A DNA stretch of 63,017 nt. Source: Eshraghiella sp964441705. Lineage in GTDB: Bacteria > Bacillota > Clostridia > Lachnospirales > Lachnospiraceae. Position numbers and translations under genes: made by a program. The notes beneath the pieces are model-generated. The model worked only from the letters and a program-made list of their open reading frames with translations, was not told the origin of the DNA and did no database searches. This document shows, piece by piece, positions 15,398 through 24,613 of the stretch. How positions within the stretch are numbered: position 1 is the stretch's first letter; every line of letters begins with the position of its first letter. The stretch covers positions 1 through 63,017 of the forward strand of contig CAYTWF010000007.1 in NCBI GenBank assembly GCA_964441705.1. Direction: 5' to 3'.

Positions 15398-17635
15398 TTA
15401 ATGATTCTGCACAATTGCCACATTTTTAAGTATATATCTTTTTATCGTTGCTATATCATACAAATCCAATCCTTTAGATGCTGCATATACATCTGCTGCC
15501 TGAAGATATATACCTGTCAATCCATTAGATTTTAGTATCTGTTTCTTCATATACGCAAAATCAAACAAATCAATCTTTCCATCACCATTTACATCGCCAT
15601 AAATAATAATCTGGTATTTATAGTACACATTGCCGTTAGCATCATACACATACACGTAGTCTCCGGTTCCTACCAGTTCATTGCCGCCCTTGGACTTTCC
15701 CGCCGAGTTAACAATTGCAATTGTGCCATTGGTTACACCCATTTTTCCGAGTGCCGTGGACGCCTTCTCACCTATTGCAAATCCATTTATATTACTTCCA
15801 GTAATTTGAAGACTCTTTTTATCAAATACCGTTTTTGTGTATCTTGTAACATTAATTGTATAAACTGTTTTCGTCGATGAATCTGTTGATGAAGGATACA
15901 CTGTCATGGTTATTTTAGTTGTTCCCTCTGGCAAATTGACACTTGCTGTTTTACCGCCTTCACATACCGAGCTTGTACCTCCGCTTTCAAATACTACCTT
16001 AGCAGTACTTGTTTCCGGTGTATATGTAAATCCTATTGCTGATACAGAATTATCAACAGTCATTGTATAGTTCAAATTGGTCTTGGAAAAAGTAGTGGCA
16101 AAACCTCCTGCTGTTGGTTTAAGGGACGTTAGTAATGTACTTGCTGCACTTCTTGTAACGTTAACCGTATATGTCTTAGAGGTTCCATACGCAGATTTAC
16201 ATACTATCTGGTATGAGTTATTTCCTACCGCAAGATTTTTACTTTCAGTTCCTGATACCGCCGATGTTCCAGCAATTGCTGTGGCACTGATATTAACACT
16301 TGTTGTCTCATATGGCACAACAGCACTATAAGAAGCTGTATCCATGCTAAAAGTAGGTGTAATTGACAGATTAGAGGTTTTTCCAAACATATCCGTTCCT
16401 GTCACTGCAATACTCTTTAATTTATAATTAGGATTAGCAGTGCTTGTTAATGGTGTTGGTCGAGCACATGATGTTGATGGCATGTTATTATATACCGGTA
16501 TACGGAATGTAAATGGTGAATCTATTAAGCCCTTCGCCTTATATGTGGTCATACTAGCATATCCTTCATTAACAGGAGCCAAAAGATTTTGCATATACTG
16601 ATTCCAATATAAATAATCCTTATTAACAACACTAAATTTCTGAAAATATAAAGTATCCTGCCCAATATTCAGTTTGCTGCTTGCAATAAGTGAAGCACCA
16701 CCCATTATAGCCAGATACTGCGTGGTCCACCCTTTATTCATTGCCTCACGTCCGCCATTATTAATAACATCCGCTGACGTTGTTCCTGCTGCCTGAATAT
16801 TAAAGAAATTATAATATACCGTTTCTCCTGCCTTAGCCGCATGGAAGGTTTTTCCCCCGTCACTTGAGGATACTCCGCTGCCCAATGTATCATTAATTAC
16901 ATACTTGCCATTTGATAAGGTTCCTGTGCCCTTCTCCTGAATAAGCCTTGCCGCTAAAGATACCGGACTTACATTATATTTGGTTGCAGCTTCAATAATT
17001 ACAGTAGCATAGGTTGCTTTATTGGTTCCGCCAACAGTTGCATAATCGCAGTCCATGAAAGTATTATCAAGCATTGCCTTCACAACGTCATACGTCTGAT
17101 ATGACGCGTTATAGCTTAATTGCTCAAATTCAAAAACATTTGCATCTGTCAGCCAATTTCTCGGGTCCATTATGTATGCAACAGCAGTAGATGAAGCCTG
17201 TACCCATCCACCTCCACTAAACTCAACCCATTTATCGCTGCTCCAATTATAGGAGCCATTAATATCCGTGGATTTCCATGATGTAGGTGTTGTATACCAG
17301 CTTGGAACGCCTGAAGAATTAAAATCAACGCCTTTAAGCGCCATTAATCCAAGTGGAACCAGATTACGACTAATTACTAATTCATTTGACATTACTGTGT
17401 TCCAATCAAGTCCTGTATTAACAGCCTCAAATGTCCAATTAGGATGCTTAGAATGTAATGTTCTTAATGCTGACTTATAGCTTTCCGGAAATGCTGATAT
17501 TGAACTTTCAAAAGAAATCGCTGCCTGCGCTTCAATGTCCCACCAGATTCCTACTCCGGTGCCGCCAAGCAGTGCTATTATTAACGCCAGTATTACCGGC
17601 AATTTCAGTATTTTATTTCTGATAAAGCTTTTCAT
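15398..17635 (-). CDS. Wall glucosaminidase with cadherin-like domains and a C-terminal dockerin
   Basis: Secreted autolysin-type protein of 745 residues. After a signal peptide comes an N-acetylglucosaminidase domain (about 160-400; RLIQEKGTGTLSNGKYVIND, YYNFFNIQAAG), then two cadherin-like beta-sandwich repeats (about 415-610) and a C-terminal dockerin type I module: first calcium loop DVNGDGKIDLFDF, second repeat degenerate (ASKGLDLYDI). It would cleave peptidoglycan glycan strands and dock to a cohesin; the next gene encodes one. Start MKSFIRNK is preceded by GGAGGAA. Confidence 0.9.
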   Translation of the reverse strand: MKSFIRNKILKLPVILALIIALLGGTGVGIWWDIEAQAAISFESSISAFPESYKSALRTLHSKHPNWTFEAVNTGLDWNTVMSNELVISRNLVPLGLMALKGVDFNSSGVPSWYTTPTSWKSTDINGSYNWSSDKWVEFSGGGWVQASSTAVAYIMDPRNWLTDANVFEFEQLSYNASYQTYDVVKAMLDNTFMDCDYATVGGTNKATYATVIIEAATKYNVSPVSLAARLIQEKGTGTLSNGKYVINDTLGSGVSSSDGGKTFHAAKAGETVYYNFFNIQAAGTTSADVINNGGREAMNKGWTTQYLAIMGGASLIASSKLNIGQDTLYFQKFSVVNKDYLYWNQYMQNLLAPVNEGYASMTTYKAKGLIDSPFTFRIPVYNNMPSTSCARPTPLTSTANPNYKLKSIAVTGTDMFGKTSNLSITPTFSMDTASYSAVVPYETTSVNISATAIAGTSAVSGTESKNLAVGNNSYQIVCKSAYGTSKTYTVNVTRSAASTLLTSLKPTAGGFATTFSKTNLNYTMTVDNSVSAIGFTYTPETSTAKVVFESGGTSSVCEGGKTASVNLPEGTTKITMTVYPSSTDSSTKTVYTINVTRYTKTVFDKKSLQITGSNINGFAIGEKASTALGKMGVTNGTIAIVNSAGKSKGGNELVGTGDYVYVYDANGNVYYKYQIIIYGDVNGDGKIDLFDFAYMKKQILKSNGLTGIYLQAADVYAASKGLDLYDIATIKRYILKNVAIVQNH

Positions 17636-17699
17636 TTCTATTCCTCCAATATCTGTCCAATATATTTTCCATTCAAAATATACTTTCCAAACATTTTCC

Positions 17700-17728
17700 A
17701 TTATAAGAAAAAATGACCAAAAATACAA
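17700..17728 (-). promoter_or_regulatory. Promoter of the dockerin-cohesin operon
   Basis: On the minus strand TTGTAT, a 17-nt spacer and a perfect TATAAT, about 65 nt upstream of the glucosaminidase start. It diverges from the promoter at 17807-17835. Confidence 0.7.
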
Positions 17729-17806
17729 CCTTTAGTCACAATTTACCAGAAATTTCACATTTTATTCCTAATATGATAATTGTAACACCCATTTATCTGA
17801 TTCTAT

Positions 17807-17835
17807 TTGACATAACGCGTTTTCCACTCTATACT
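17807..17835 (+). promoter_or_regulatory. Promoter of the YczE-like/lipoprotein operon
   Basis: TTGACA (perfect -35), a 17-nt spacer and TATACT, about 35 nt upstream of the membrane-protein gene. One of the strongest promoter matches in the window. Confidence 0.8.
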
Positions 17836-17869
17836 TTTCTGGTTACCATATCAGAAAAGGAATCTATTT

Positions 17870-18529
17870 ATGAAACACAGTAAAAATCTCGTTATTCGCT
17901 TTATTATGTATTTTGTCGGTCTATTCATTATGACCACAGGAGTTGCACTCTCTGTGAAATCCAACCTGGGAGTATCTCCGGTAAGCTCAATTCCATATAC
18001 AATTACCTGCGTATTTAGTATTGAAATGGGCAATGCAACTATTTTATTCCACATTGTACTTGTACTTCTGCAGATTGCTCTGCTTCGCAGACAGTTTAAA
18101 ATAATCAGCTTGCTCCAGATTGCTGTTGGAATTGTTTTTGGCAAATTTACAACGCTGTGTAATGCTCTCGCCGCAATGCTTCCATCAACTGATAATATAG
18201 GAATCAGACTCGCAATGGTTGCCATAAGTATCATATTGGTGGCAGTTGGTATTTTTTTCTATATGCCATCCAATATTATGCCACTGGCAGGCGAAGGTGC
18301 AATGCAGGCAGTATCAAGTGTATCACATATTGAATTTTCCAAGGTAAAAATAGGCTTTGACATAACCATGGTTATTATCTCATTAATTACGTGCCTGATA
18401 GTACTTCATAGCTTTGGAAGTGTTGGAATAGGGACTATTCTGTCAGCAGTTTTTGTAGGACTGACTTATGGTCTTTTAAATCGAAGGTTTGGAGCGCGCC
18501 GGGATGAATTTCTATATGGTTCAAAATAA
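17870..18529 (+). CDS. YczE/YyaS-like membrane protein
   Basis: A 219-residue integral membrane protein with five to six helices. The N-terminal signature GLFIMTTGVALSVKSNLGVSP, truncated here to the key NLGVSP turn after the first helix, is typical of the YczE/YitT-like group, whose biochemical role is not established. AAAGGAA precedes the ATG. A lipoprotein gene follows after 17 nt. Confidence 0.8.
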   Translation: MKHSKNLVIRFIMYFVGLFIMTTGVALSVKSNLGVSPVSSIPYTITCVFSIEMGNATILFHIVLVLLQIALLRRQFKIISLLQIAVGIVFGKFTTLCNALAAMLPSTDNIGIRLAMVAISIILVAVGIFFYMPSNIMPLAGEGAMQAVSSVSHIEFSKVKIGFDITMVIISLITCLIVLHSFGSVGIGTILSAVFVGLTYGLLNRRFGARRDEFLYGSK

Positions 18530-18546
18530 TACGAAGGAGAAACCTT

Positions 18547-19206
18547 ATGAGACCTACTAAGAAAATTACAGCTCTTATATTGCTGTTAACCTGTTCACTC
18601 ATGCTTTTTGCATGCGGAAAGGAAGACAAGAACGAAGGCAGTCTGACTGCATCTAATGAGACTACTAATAATTCCAAGGATGAAACAACTATGGAACCTG
18701 TTACACAGGCTCCCACTACTGAGGCACCAACTCAGGACCCTGTACAGACATGGATTGATTCTGTATATGCTGACCTTATTGCAGGCAACAATGCAGCTGT
18801 AATTGCAGCAGTTAAGAATTATGCCAATATATCAGACATTTGTGCAAGCTACCTTGATGCCGACTGGAGCTACGATAACCTGAGACCTGAATATGCATTT
18901 CGTCTCACCACATCTGAGGGCAAACACCTGGGAATTATCTGCTATAGGCCCGCTCCTGATTCAACCAATGAATCAGACGAAATATCTGTGATTGCCAGCG
19001 AAGATGAATCCCATGATTATGGCTTTGAATACACAGGCTACAATGACACAGAGCTTAGCTATGACTATTATCCTGATGGTCAGTCCGTAATTATTCTTAC
19101 ACTTATTAACAATAATTACACTCTATATGACAGCACTACGGGCGAAGTAGAATATGAAGATAAAGCTATAACAGAAGATTTTTATGGTTCCGTATGGCAC
19201 GCATAA
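18547..19206 (+). CDS. Lipoprotein of unknown function
   Basis: A 219-residue exported lipoprotein: basic N-terminus, hydrophobic stretch and lipobox LFAC with the cysteine at residue 23. A Thr/Glu-rich linker (about 35-65) is followed by a soluble domain with many acidic and tyrosine residues. I do not recognise the domain. GAAGGAGA lies upstream and the gene is co-transcribed with the membrane protein before it. Confidence 0.75.
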   Translation: MRPTKKITALILLLTCSLMLFACGKEDKNEGSLTASNETTNNSKDETTMEPVTQAPTTEAPTQDPVQTWIDSVYADLIAGNNAAVIAAVKNYANISDICASYLDADWSYDNLRPEYAFRLTTSEGKHLGIICYRPAPDSTNESDEISVIASEDESHDYGFEYTGYNDTELSYDYYPDGQSVIILTLINNNYTLYDSTTGEVEYEDKAITEDFYGSVWHA

Positions 19207-19226
19207 ATGTTTTTATATCCATACAT

Positions 19227-19268
19227 AAATATGGCAGGTATACTCATCGAGCATATCTGCCATATTTT
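19227..19268. terminator. Bidirectional terminator between convergent genes
   Basis: A stem of about 12-15 bp (AAATATGGCAG pairing with CTGCCATATTT, one mismatch above it) ends in a T tract on the plus strand and a shorter one on the minus strand. It sits between the lipoprotein gene and argC. Confidence 0.8.
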
Positions 19269-19280
19269 TTCACCTTAATT

Positions 19281-20225
19281 CTATAGATTAAGTCCTTTGT
19301 TCTCTTCATATCCAAGCATAATGTTCATACACTGAATAGCGGCACCTGATGCACCCTTGCCAAGATTATCAAATCTTGAAGCAACCAGAATTCTGTCATC
19401 ATTACCATTAACATATATCTCCATTCCGTCCCAGCCTGCACACCCATTCGCTGGCAGAAATCCGCCAAGCTCCTCTGTCTGTGCATCAAAAGGCTTAACC
19501 TTGATGAACTGCTCCCCGGCATAATAATCAGCATATACCTTCTGCAGCTCCTGTGGCTTCATACCAATCATGCTGCTGTACAATGGAAGATTTACAATCA
19601 TTCCACAATAATAATCATCTACAATCGGTGTAAATAATGGTTCTCTGTCAAGTCCGGCAATTGCCTTCATTTCCTTAAGATGCTTGTGATTCTGGGTAAG
19701 TGCATACTCTCTTGGAGCATACATGGCTTCTGTCTTAGCATCTGTTTCGTAAATTTCAATTGCACTTTTTCCTGCACCACTGTAACCGGACATTGCAAAG
19801 CTTACAATTGGAAAATCTGATTTAATAATGCCCTTATTAATAAGAGGATATACAAGTGACATAAAACCAGAAGCATAACAACCTGGAACTGCTATTCTCT
19901 TACCATTTCTTATCTTCTCACGAAATTCTGGTCCGAGCTCTGGAAAGCCATATGCCCAGTCAGGATTGGTTCTGTGTGCAGTTGATGCATCAATTATTTT
20001 TACATTGTCGTTCTCAACAAGACTTACAGCCTCAATGGATGCTGCATCCGGCAGACATAAAAATGTAATGTCAGATTCATTAATATATTTTTTCCTGGTC
20101 AGAGAATCCTTGCGAAGTTCATCAGGAATATGCAATATCTCGATATCATCCCTGTTCTTGAATCTTTCATTAATTCTAAGACCTGTTGTTCCTGCACTTC
20201 CGTCAATATATACCTTAGTCTTCAT
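19281..20225 (-). CDS. argC: N-acetyl-gamma-glutamyl-phosphate reductase (short type)
   Basis: Third step of arginine synthesis, NADPH-dependent reduction of N-acetylglutamyl phosphate. The N-terminal Rossmann start is DGSAGTTGLRI; the catalytic cysteine lies in VPGCYASG near residue 117; SGYSGAGK is also present. At 314 residues it belongs to the shorter type-2 group. It begins 2 nt after purD stop, so it is the last gene of the purine run, an unusual place for argC. Confidence 0.95.
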   Translation of the reverse strand: MKTKVYIDGSAGTTGLRINERFKNRDDIEILHIPDELRKDSLTRKKYINESDITFLCLPDAASIEAVSLVENDNVKIIDASTAHRTNPDWAYGFPELGPEFREKIRNGKRIAVPGCYASGFMSLVYPLINKGIIKSDFPIVSFAMSGYSGAGKSAIEIYETDAKTEAMYAPREYALTQNHKHLKEMKAIAGLDREPLFTPIVDDYYCGMIVNLPLYSSMIGMKPQELQKVYADYYAGEQFIKVKPFDAQTEELGGFLPANGCAGWDGMEIYVNGNDDRILVASRFDNLGKGASGAAIQCMNIMLGYEENKGLNL

Positions 20226-20227
20226 GT

Positions 20228-21499
20228 CTATGCCTCGTCTATTGCTTTTCCAATATCATGTCTCATATATTTGTTGTCAAAATCAACCCATTCAGTTGCT
20301 TTATATGCGTTAGCTCTTGCTTCCTTAAGAGTTGCACCCTTAGCTGTAATGCCAAGTACACGTCCTCCATTAGTAACAATTCCTTCATCTGTGAGCTTGG
20401 TTCCTGCATGGAAGCAGTAATAGCCTTCCTTACCATCAAAATTCTCAAGCCCTTTAATAAGCTTGCCCTTCTCATATGCTACAGGATATCCATCAGATGC
20501 AAGCACTACACATACACATGCATTATCCTCAAACTGGAGGTCAATCTTATCCAGTGTTCCATCAATACATGCTTCAAACACATCAATAATATCATTCTTC
20601 ATTCTAGGGAGAACTACCTGTGCCTCAGGGTCACCAAATCTTGCATTATACTCAAGAACCTTTGGTCCCTTTGGAGTAAGCATAAGTCCAAAGAAAATAA
20701 CTCCCTTAAAAGGTCTTCCCTCTGCCTTCATTGCATCAACTGTTGCCTGATATACGTATTTCTGACAGAATTCATCAACCTCGGCAGTATAGAACGGACT
20801 TGGTGAAAAATTACCCATTCCACCAGTATTAAGACCCTGGTCTCCATCCTTGGCACGCTTATGGTCCTGTGCTGATGACATAATTTTAATTGTATTTCCA
20901 TCAACATAAGAGAGAACTGATACCTCACGGCCAGTCATAAACTCTTCAACAACAATTCTATCTCCTGCGCTTCCAAACTGCTTATCAAGCATAAGAGTTT
21001 TGACGCCCTCCATAGCCTCTTCCTTTGAATTACAGATAAGCACACCCTTACCAAGTGCAAGGCCATCAGCCTTTAATACAATTGGATATTCTGATGTCTC
21101 AAGGTATTTCATCGCTGCCTCAGGGGAATTGAAAGTCTCATATGCAGCTGTTGGAATATTGTATTTTTTCATTAAATCCTTGGAAAATGCCTTGGAGCCC
21201 TCAAGAATAGCTGCATTCTTACGAGGTCCGAATACTCTTAATCCCTCTGCCTCAAAAGCATCAACAATTCCGCCAACAAGCGGGTCATCCATACCTATAA
21301 CAGTAAGGTCAATTTCTTTGTCCTTGGCAAAAGCAATAAGCTTGTCAAATTCCATCGCACCAATTGGAACACATTCTGCAAGCTGTCCAATTCCAGCATT
21401 ACCTGGTGCACAGTATAATTTATCAACGCGTGGGCTCTGAGCACATTTGTATGCGATTGCATGCTCACGTCCGCCGCTTCCAACTATAAGTACTTTCAT
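20228..21499 (-). CDS. purD: Phosphoribosylamine-glycine ligase
   Basis: ATP-grasp enzyme joining glycine to phosphoribosylamine in purine synthesis. N-terminal GSGGREHAI, the ATP-grasp segment (VLKADGLALGKGV) and FGDPEAQVVLPR are clear. 423 residues, full length. Two adjacent ATGs are possible; the second is 7 nt from GAGGTAGA. Confidence 0.97.
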   Translation of the reverse strand: MKVLIVGSGGREHAIAYKCAQSPRVDKLYCAPGNAGIGQLAECVPIGAMEFDKLIAFAKDKEIDLTVIGMDDPLVGGIVDAFEAEGLRVFGPRKNAAILEGSKAFSKDLMKKYNIPTAAYETFNSPEAAMKYLETSEYPIVLKADGLALGKGVLICNSKEEAMEGVKTLMLDKQFGSAGDRIVVEEFMTGREVSVLSYVDGNTIKIMSSAQDHKRAKDGDQGLNTGGMGNFSPSPFYTAEVDEFCQKYVYQATVDAMKAEGRPFKGVIFFGLMLTPKGPKVLEYNARFGDPEAQVVLPRMKNDIIDVFEACIDGTLDKIDLQFEDNACVCVVLASDGYPVAYEKGKLIKGLENFDGKEGYYCFHAGTKLTDEGIVTNGGRVLGITAKGATLKEARANAYKATEWVDFDNKYMRHDIGKAIDEA

Positions 21500-21518
21500 C
21501 ATTCTACCTCGCTATATT

Positions 21519-22112
21519 CTATATCTCACCATTGGCTATCATATCGATTGCCTTAGGTAATATAATCCATTCTGCCTGCTCCATTACACGTTTCTGAAGG
21601 ACCTCAGGGGTATCCCCCTCTTCAATCATAACCGGCTTCTGAAGAATTATTTTGCCGGTATCAGTTCCCTCATCTACGAAATGTACCGTAGCACCTGTTA
21701 CCTTCACTCCTCTTGCAAGAACCGCCTCATGAACCTTAAGTCCATAAAAGCCCTTTCCACAAAAAGAAGGAATAAGTGATGGATGTATATTAATAATCTT
21801 ATTTCTGAAGGTCTCCACCATAGCCGCTGGAATAGCAACCAAAAAGCCTGCAAGTACAACCAAATCCGGCTGATATTTGCATACACCTTTGAGAAGCTCT
21901 TCATTAAACAGCTCTCTCGTCTCATAGCTCTTAGGAGAAATGCATTCTGCCGCAATTCCATGCTTCTTAGCTCTTTCAAGGGCATAAGCTCCTGCATTGT
22001 TGCTGATAACTGCCTTAATCTGAGCATTCCTAATTGTTCCATTATCTATTGCATCAATAATTGCCTGGAGGTTAGTTCCTCCTCCAGACACCAAAACTAC
22101 AATATTTAGCAT
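21519..22112 (-). CDS. purN: Phosphoribosylglycinamide formyltransferase
   Basis: Transfers a formyl group from 10-formyl-tetrahydrofolate to GAR. The motif SGGGTNLQ near the N-terminus, the catalytic NIHPSLIPSF and the C-terminal TGATVHFVDEGTDTG are present. 197 residues. Its start overlaps the purM end by 7 bp, so translation is coupled. Confidence 0.97.
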   Translation of the reverse strand: MLNIVVLVSGGGTNLQAIIDAIDNGTIRNAQIKAVISNNAGAYALERAKKHGIAAECISPKSYETRELFNEELLKGVCKYQPDLVVLAGFLVAIPAAMVETFRNKIINIHPSLIPSFCGKGFYGLKVHEAVLARGVKVTGATVHFVDEGTDTGKIILQKPVMIEEGDTPEVLQKRVMEQAEWIILPKAIDMIANGEI

Positions 22113-23131
22113 ATTGTTACACCCTTATCTCCAGCAACAGCCTTACCAAGAATAAAAGCTTCCTCGCCTGCTGCGTTAACTGCTGCAACTGTCTTATCAG
22201 CATCCTCAGGTCTTACTGCAAGAACCATACCAACACCCATGTTAAATGTGTTGTACATCATCTCTTCAGCAATATCGCCCTCTGTCTCAAGCATTTTAAA
22301 GATTGCAGGGATTTCGTAGCTGTCCTTAATAACCTCTGCTCTGATTCCATCTGGAAGCATTCTAGGAATATTCTCGTAGAAACCGCCGCCTGTAATATGG
22401 CTGCAGCCCTTAACCTTAACGCCTGCATCCTTAACTGATTTCATAGCCTTAACATAGATTCTTGTAGGGGTAAGAAGAGTCTCTCCAAGGGTTGCACCAA
22501 GAGAATCATAATATGTATTAAGCGCTTCCTCTGTCATTGTAAATACCTTACGAACAAGAGAGAAACCATTGCTGTGAACACCTGATGACTTAATTCCAAC
22601 TAAAACATCACCTGGCTGAATGTCTTTTCCTGTAATAAGGTCTTTTTCATCAGCAACACCAACTGTAAATCCGGCAATATCATAATCATCGACAGGCATC
22701 ATTCCAGGATGCTCTGCGGTCTCACCGCCAACAAGTGCACAGCCTGACATTTTACAGCCCTCTGCAACACCCTTAACAATAGTAGCAATCTTTTCAGGTT
22801 CATTCTTGCCACATGCAATATAATCAAGGAAAAATAATGGTTCACCGCCAGCACATGCAACGTCATTAACGCACATGGCAACACAGTCAATACCAATTGT
22901 ATCATGCTTATCAAGAAGCATAGCTATTTTAAGCTTGGTTCCAACTCCATCTGTTCCTGACAGAAGAACCGGCTTCTCCATATTCTTAATGCTCTCTAAT
23001 GAGAAAGCTCCTGAGAATCCGCCAAGACCTCCCATAACCTCTGGTCTCATAGTTCCTTTAACGAACTCCTTCATAAGTTCAACTGATTTGTAACCTGCTT
23101 CAATATCAACTCCGGCTTTTTTGTAATCCAT
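22106..23131 (-). CDS. purM: Phosphoribosylformylglycinamidine cyclo-ligase
   Basis: AIR synthetase of purine synthesis. Typical residues are AGVDIEAGYKSVE at the N-terminus, GTDGVGTKLKIA and GGETAEHPGM. 341 residues, full length. Starts 2 nt after purE. Confidence 0.97.
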   Translation of the reverse strand: MDYKKAGVDIEAGYKSVELMKEFVKGTMRPEVMGGLGGFSGAFSLESIKNMEKPVLLSGTDGVGTKLKIAMLLDKHDTIGIDCVAMCVNDVACAGGEPLFFLDYIACGKNEPEKIATIVKGVAEGCKMSGCALVGGETAEHPGMMPVDDYDIAGFTVGVADEKDLITGKDIQPGDVLVGIKSSGVHSNGFSLVRKVFTMTEEALNTYYDSLGATLGETLLTPTRIYVKAMKSVKDAGVKVKGCSHITGGGFYENIPRMLPDGIRAEVIKDSYEIPAIFKMLETEGDIAEEMMYNTFNMGVGMVLAVRPEDADKTVAAVNAAGEEAFILGKAVAGDKGVTIC

Positions 23132-23133
23132 GT

Positions 23134-23646
23134 TTATTTCTCCTCCATATATTTTTTATAACCGATATTTTCGATTTTTTCTTTTTTCTTCATTACGCCA
23201 TCCTTCAAATCTTCCTTATACTCCTTAAGCTTTGCAAGAAGCTCCGGGTCAGATGTTGCGAGAATCTTGGCAGCAAGGATGCCAGCATTGGCGCCTCCGT
23301 CAATTGCAACTGTAGCAACAGGAATTCCACTTGGCATCTGCACTATTGAATATAATGAATCAACTCCTCCAAGTGATTTAGTATGAATTGGGATACCTAT
23401 AACCGGCATTGGGAATATTGCTGCACACATTCCGGGAAGATGTGCGGCTCCACCTGCTCCGGCAATAATAACCTTAAATCCTTTTTCCTCTGCTTTTTTT
23501 GCATAATCAAAGAACACATCCGGCATACGGTGAGCTGAAATAATAGTCATCTCATAATCAATTCCGAATCTGTCCAACATTTCGGCTGCTTTGCTCATAA
23601 CTCCAAGGTCTGAGTCGCTGCCCATAACAATACCAACTTTTGCCAT
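23134..23646 (-). CDS. purE: N5-carboxyaminoimidazole ribonucleotide mutase
   Basis: Class I PurE, rearranging N5-CAIR to CAIR. GSDSDLGVM, SAHRMPD and AGAGGAAHLPGM are characteristic. 170 residues. It is separated by only 23 nt from an unrelated membrane-protein gene upstream, so no separate promoter is obvious and it may be read from the pyrE promoter. Confidence 0.97.
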   Translation of the reverse strand: MAKVGIVMGSDSDLGVMSKAAEMLDRFGIDYEMTIISAHRMPDVFFDYAKKAEEKGFKVIIAGAGGAAHLPGMCAAIFPMPVIGIPIHTKSLGGVDSLYSIVQMPSGIPVATVAIDGGANAGILAAKILATSDPELLAKLKEYKEDLKDGVMKKKEKIENIGYKKYMEEK

Positions 23647-23669
23647 TTTAATCTACTCCTATCGTGAAT

Positions 23670-23981
23670 TTATACGCCTACCAGCAACATCAACAGCATA
23701 GTGATAGTCATTATACCATTGAAAAGACTTCCTGTAAAAGAAAACGTGTAGTACCTGTCCGTCTCTTTATAGCTCATCAGTCCAATTACCAGACCGAAAA
23801 AAGCAACTGCCAGAGAGGATAAGGCAATTGAGCCTATTATGGCTCCGCCCTCACCTCTGGCTTTAAAGGAAATCACAATTGCAACAATGAACAGTGCTAT
23901 TGCAGCCACTGCCATAACAGAAGATATTATTCCACCAACACTGTGTTTTTTATTGGTAAATTTATATTTGTGTCTTGCCAT
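23670..23981 (-). CDS. Small four-helix membrane protein in the pyrE-pur run
   Basis: A 103-residue protein with a basic N-terminus (MARHKYKFTNKKHS) and about four hydrophobic helices. It resembles the DUF6142 type of small clostridial membrane protein as far as I recall; no function is known. The start is MARHKY because AAAGGAAA lies 9 nt before it. It overlaps the end of the VanZ-like gene. Confidence 0.75.
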   Translation of the reverse strand: MARHKYKFTNKKHSVGGIISSVMAVAAIALFIVAIVISFKARGEGGAIIGSIALSSLAVAFFGLVIGLMSYKETDRYYTFSFTGSLFNGIMTITMLLMLLVGV

Positions 23982-24432
23982 TAATGTGTTTCCTTTCAAT
24001 CATTTTCCAAAGATAATACAAAGAAATTCCAATTATTCCACCAATTGTATTAAGAATAAGGTCATCAACATCCAGACTTCCAACCTTGGTAAAAAGCTGT
24101 ATCAGCTCAACCGAAAGAGACACATCAAATGTAAGCACAAGAGCTTCAACAAATCTGAATTTGTGTCCCGATACAGGTATAATGAACAGTTCAAAAGGAA
24201 TAAAGGCTGCAACATTTCCTGCCAGATTAAGTATAACTGCTTTGGCTCCAAGTACCTGGTGGTATCTGATGAAACGTTTAATTTCTTTCAGAGGTGTCAG
24301 ATTGTAGGAATATGTCCTTGTGCTGTGTACTCTTCCAAGCTTCTCAGCGAAGAAAAGGAAATATACCAACACGCAAATATAGGCTGCAAATAATATAACG
24401 CTGACCACCCTGCGTGTTTTTATTCTATCCAC
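23962..24432 (-). CDS. VanZ-like membrane protein, second type
   Basis: A 156-residue VanZ-family protein with about four helices. NLTPLKEIKRFIRYH, NLAGNVAAFIPFE and the C-terminal SLDVDDLILNTIGGIIG are characteristic. It uses GTG as start, with AAGGAG 6 nt before it. It differs from the VanZ-like protein at 5482-5964. It lies between the 50-residue ORF and the small membrane protein in the pyrE-pur run. Confidence 0.85.
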   Translation of the reverse strand: MDRIKTRRVVSVILFAAYICVLVYFLFFAEKLGRVHSTRTYSYNLTPLKEIKRFIRYHQVLGAKAVILNLAGNVAAFIPFELFIIPVSGHKFRFVEALVLTFDVSLSVELIQLFTKVGSLDVDDLILNTIGGIIGISLYYLWKMIERKHINGKTQI

Positions 24433-24446
24433 TATCTGCTCCTTAT

Positions 24447-24599
24447 TTAAAAAAGTGTGTCTGCTTTGGCTGCCAGTAATTTGGCTCCATTAATTATCAT
24501 AAGTACTCCTGTAGCAATGCCTACACACAGAATAACTATTCCTGCCACAAGTGCCCCTGAACCTGAACGCTTAATTGACTTAAAAAGTTTTTCATTCAT
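24447..24599 (-). CDS. 50-residue single-helix membrane peptide
   Basis: A small ORF, MNEKLFKSIKRSGSG followed by one hydrophobic helix (about 16-38) and a short tail ending ADTLF. The ATG is preceded by GAGGAGG with 8 nt spacing, a strong site, and the ORF fits exactly between pyrE (14 nt away) and the VanZ-like gene (14 nt away). Length and spacing make it a likely real gene. Function unknown. Confidence 0.75.
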   Translation of the reverse strand: MNEKLFKSIKRSGSGALVAGIVILCVGIATGVLMIINGAKLLAAKADTLF

Positions 24600-24613
24600 A
24601 TTGATATCCTCCT

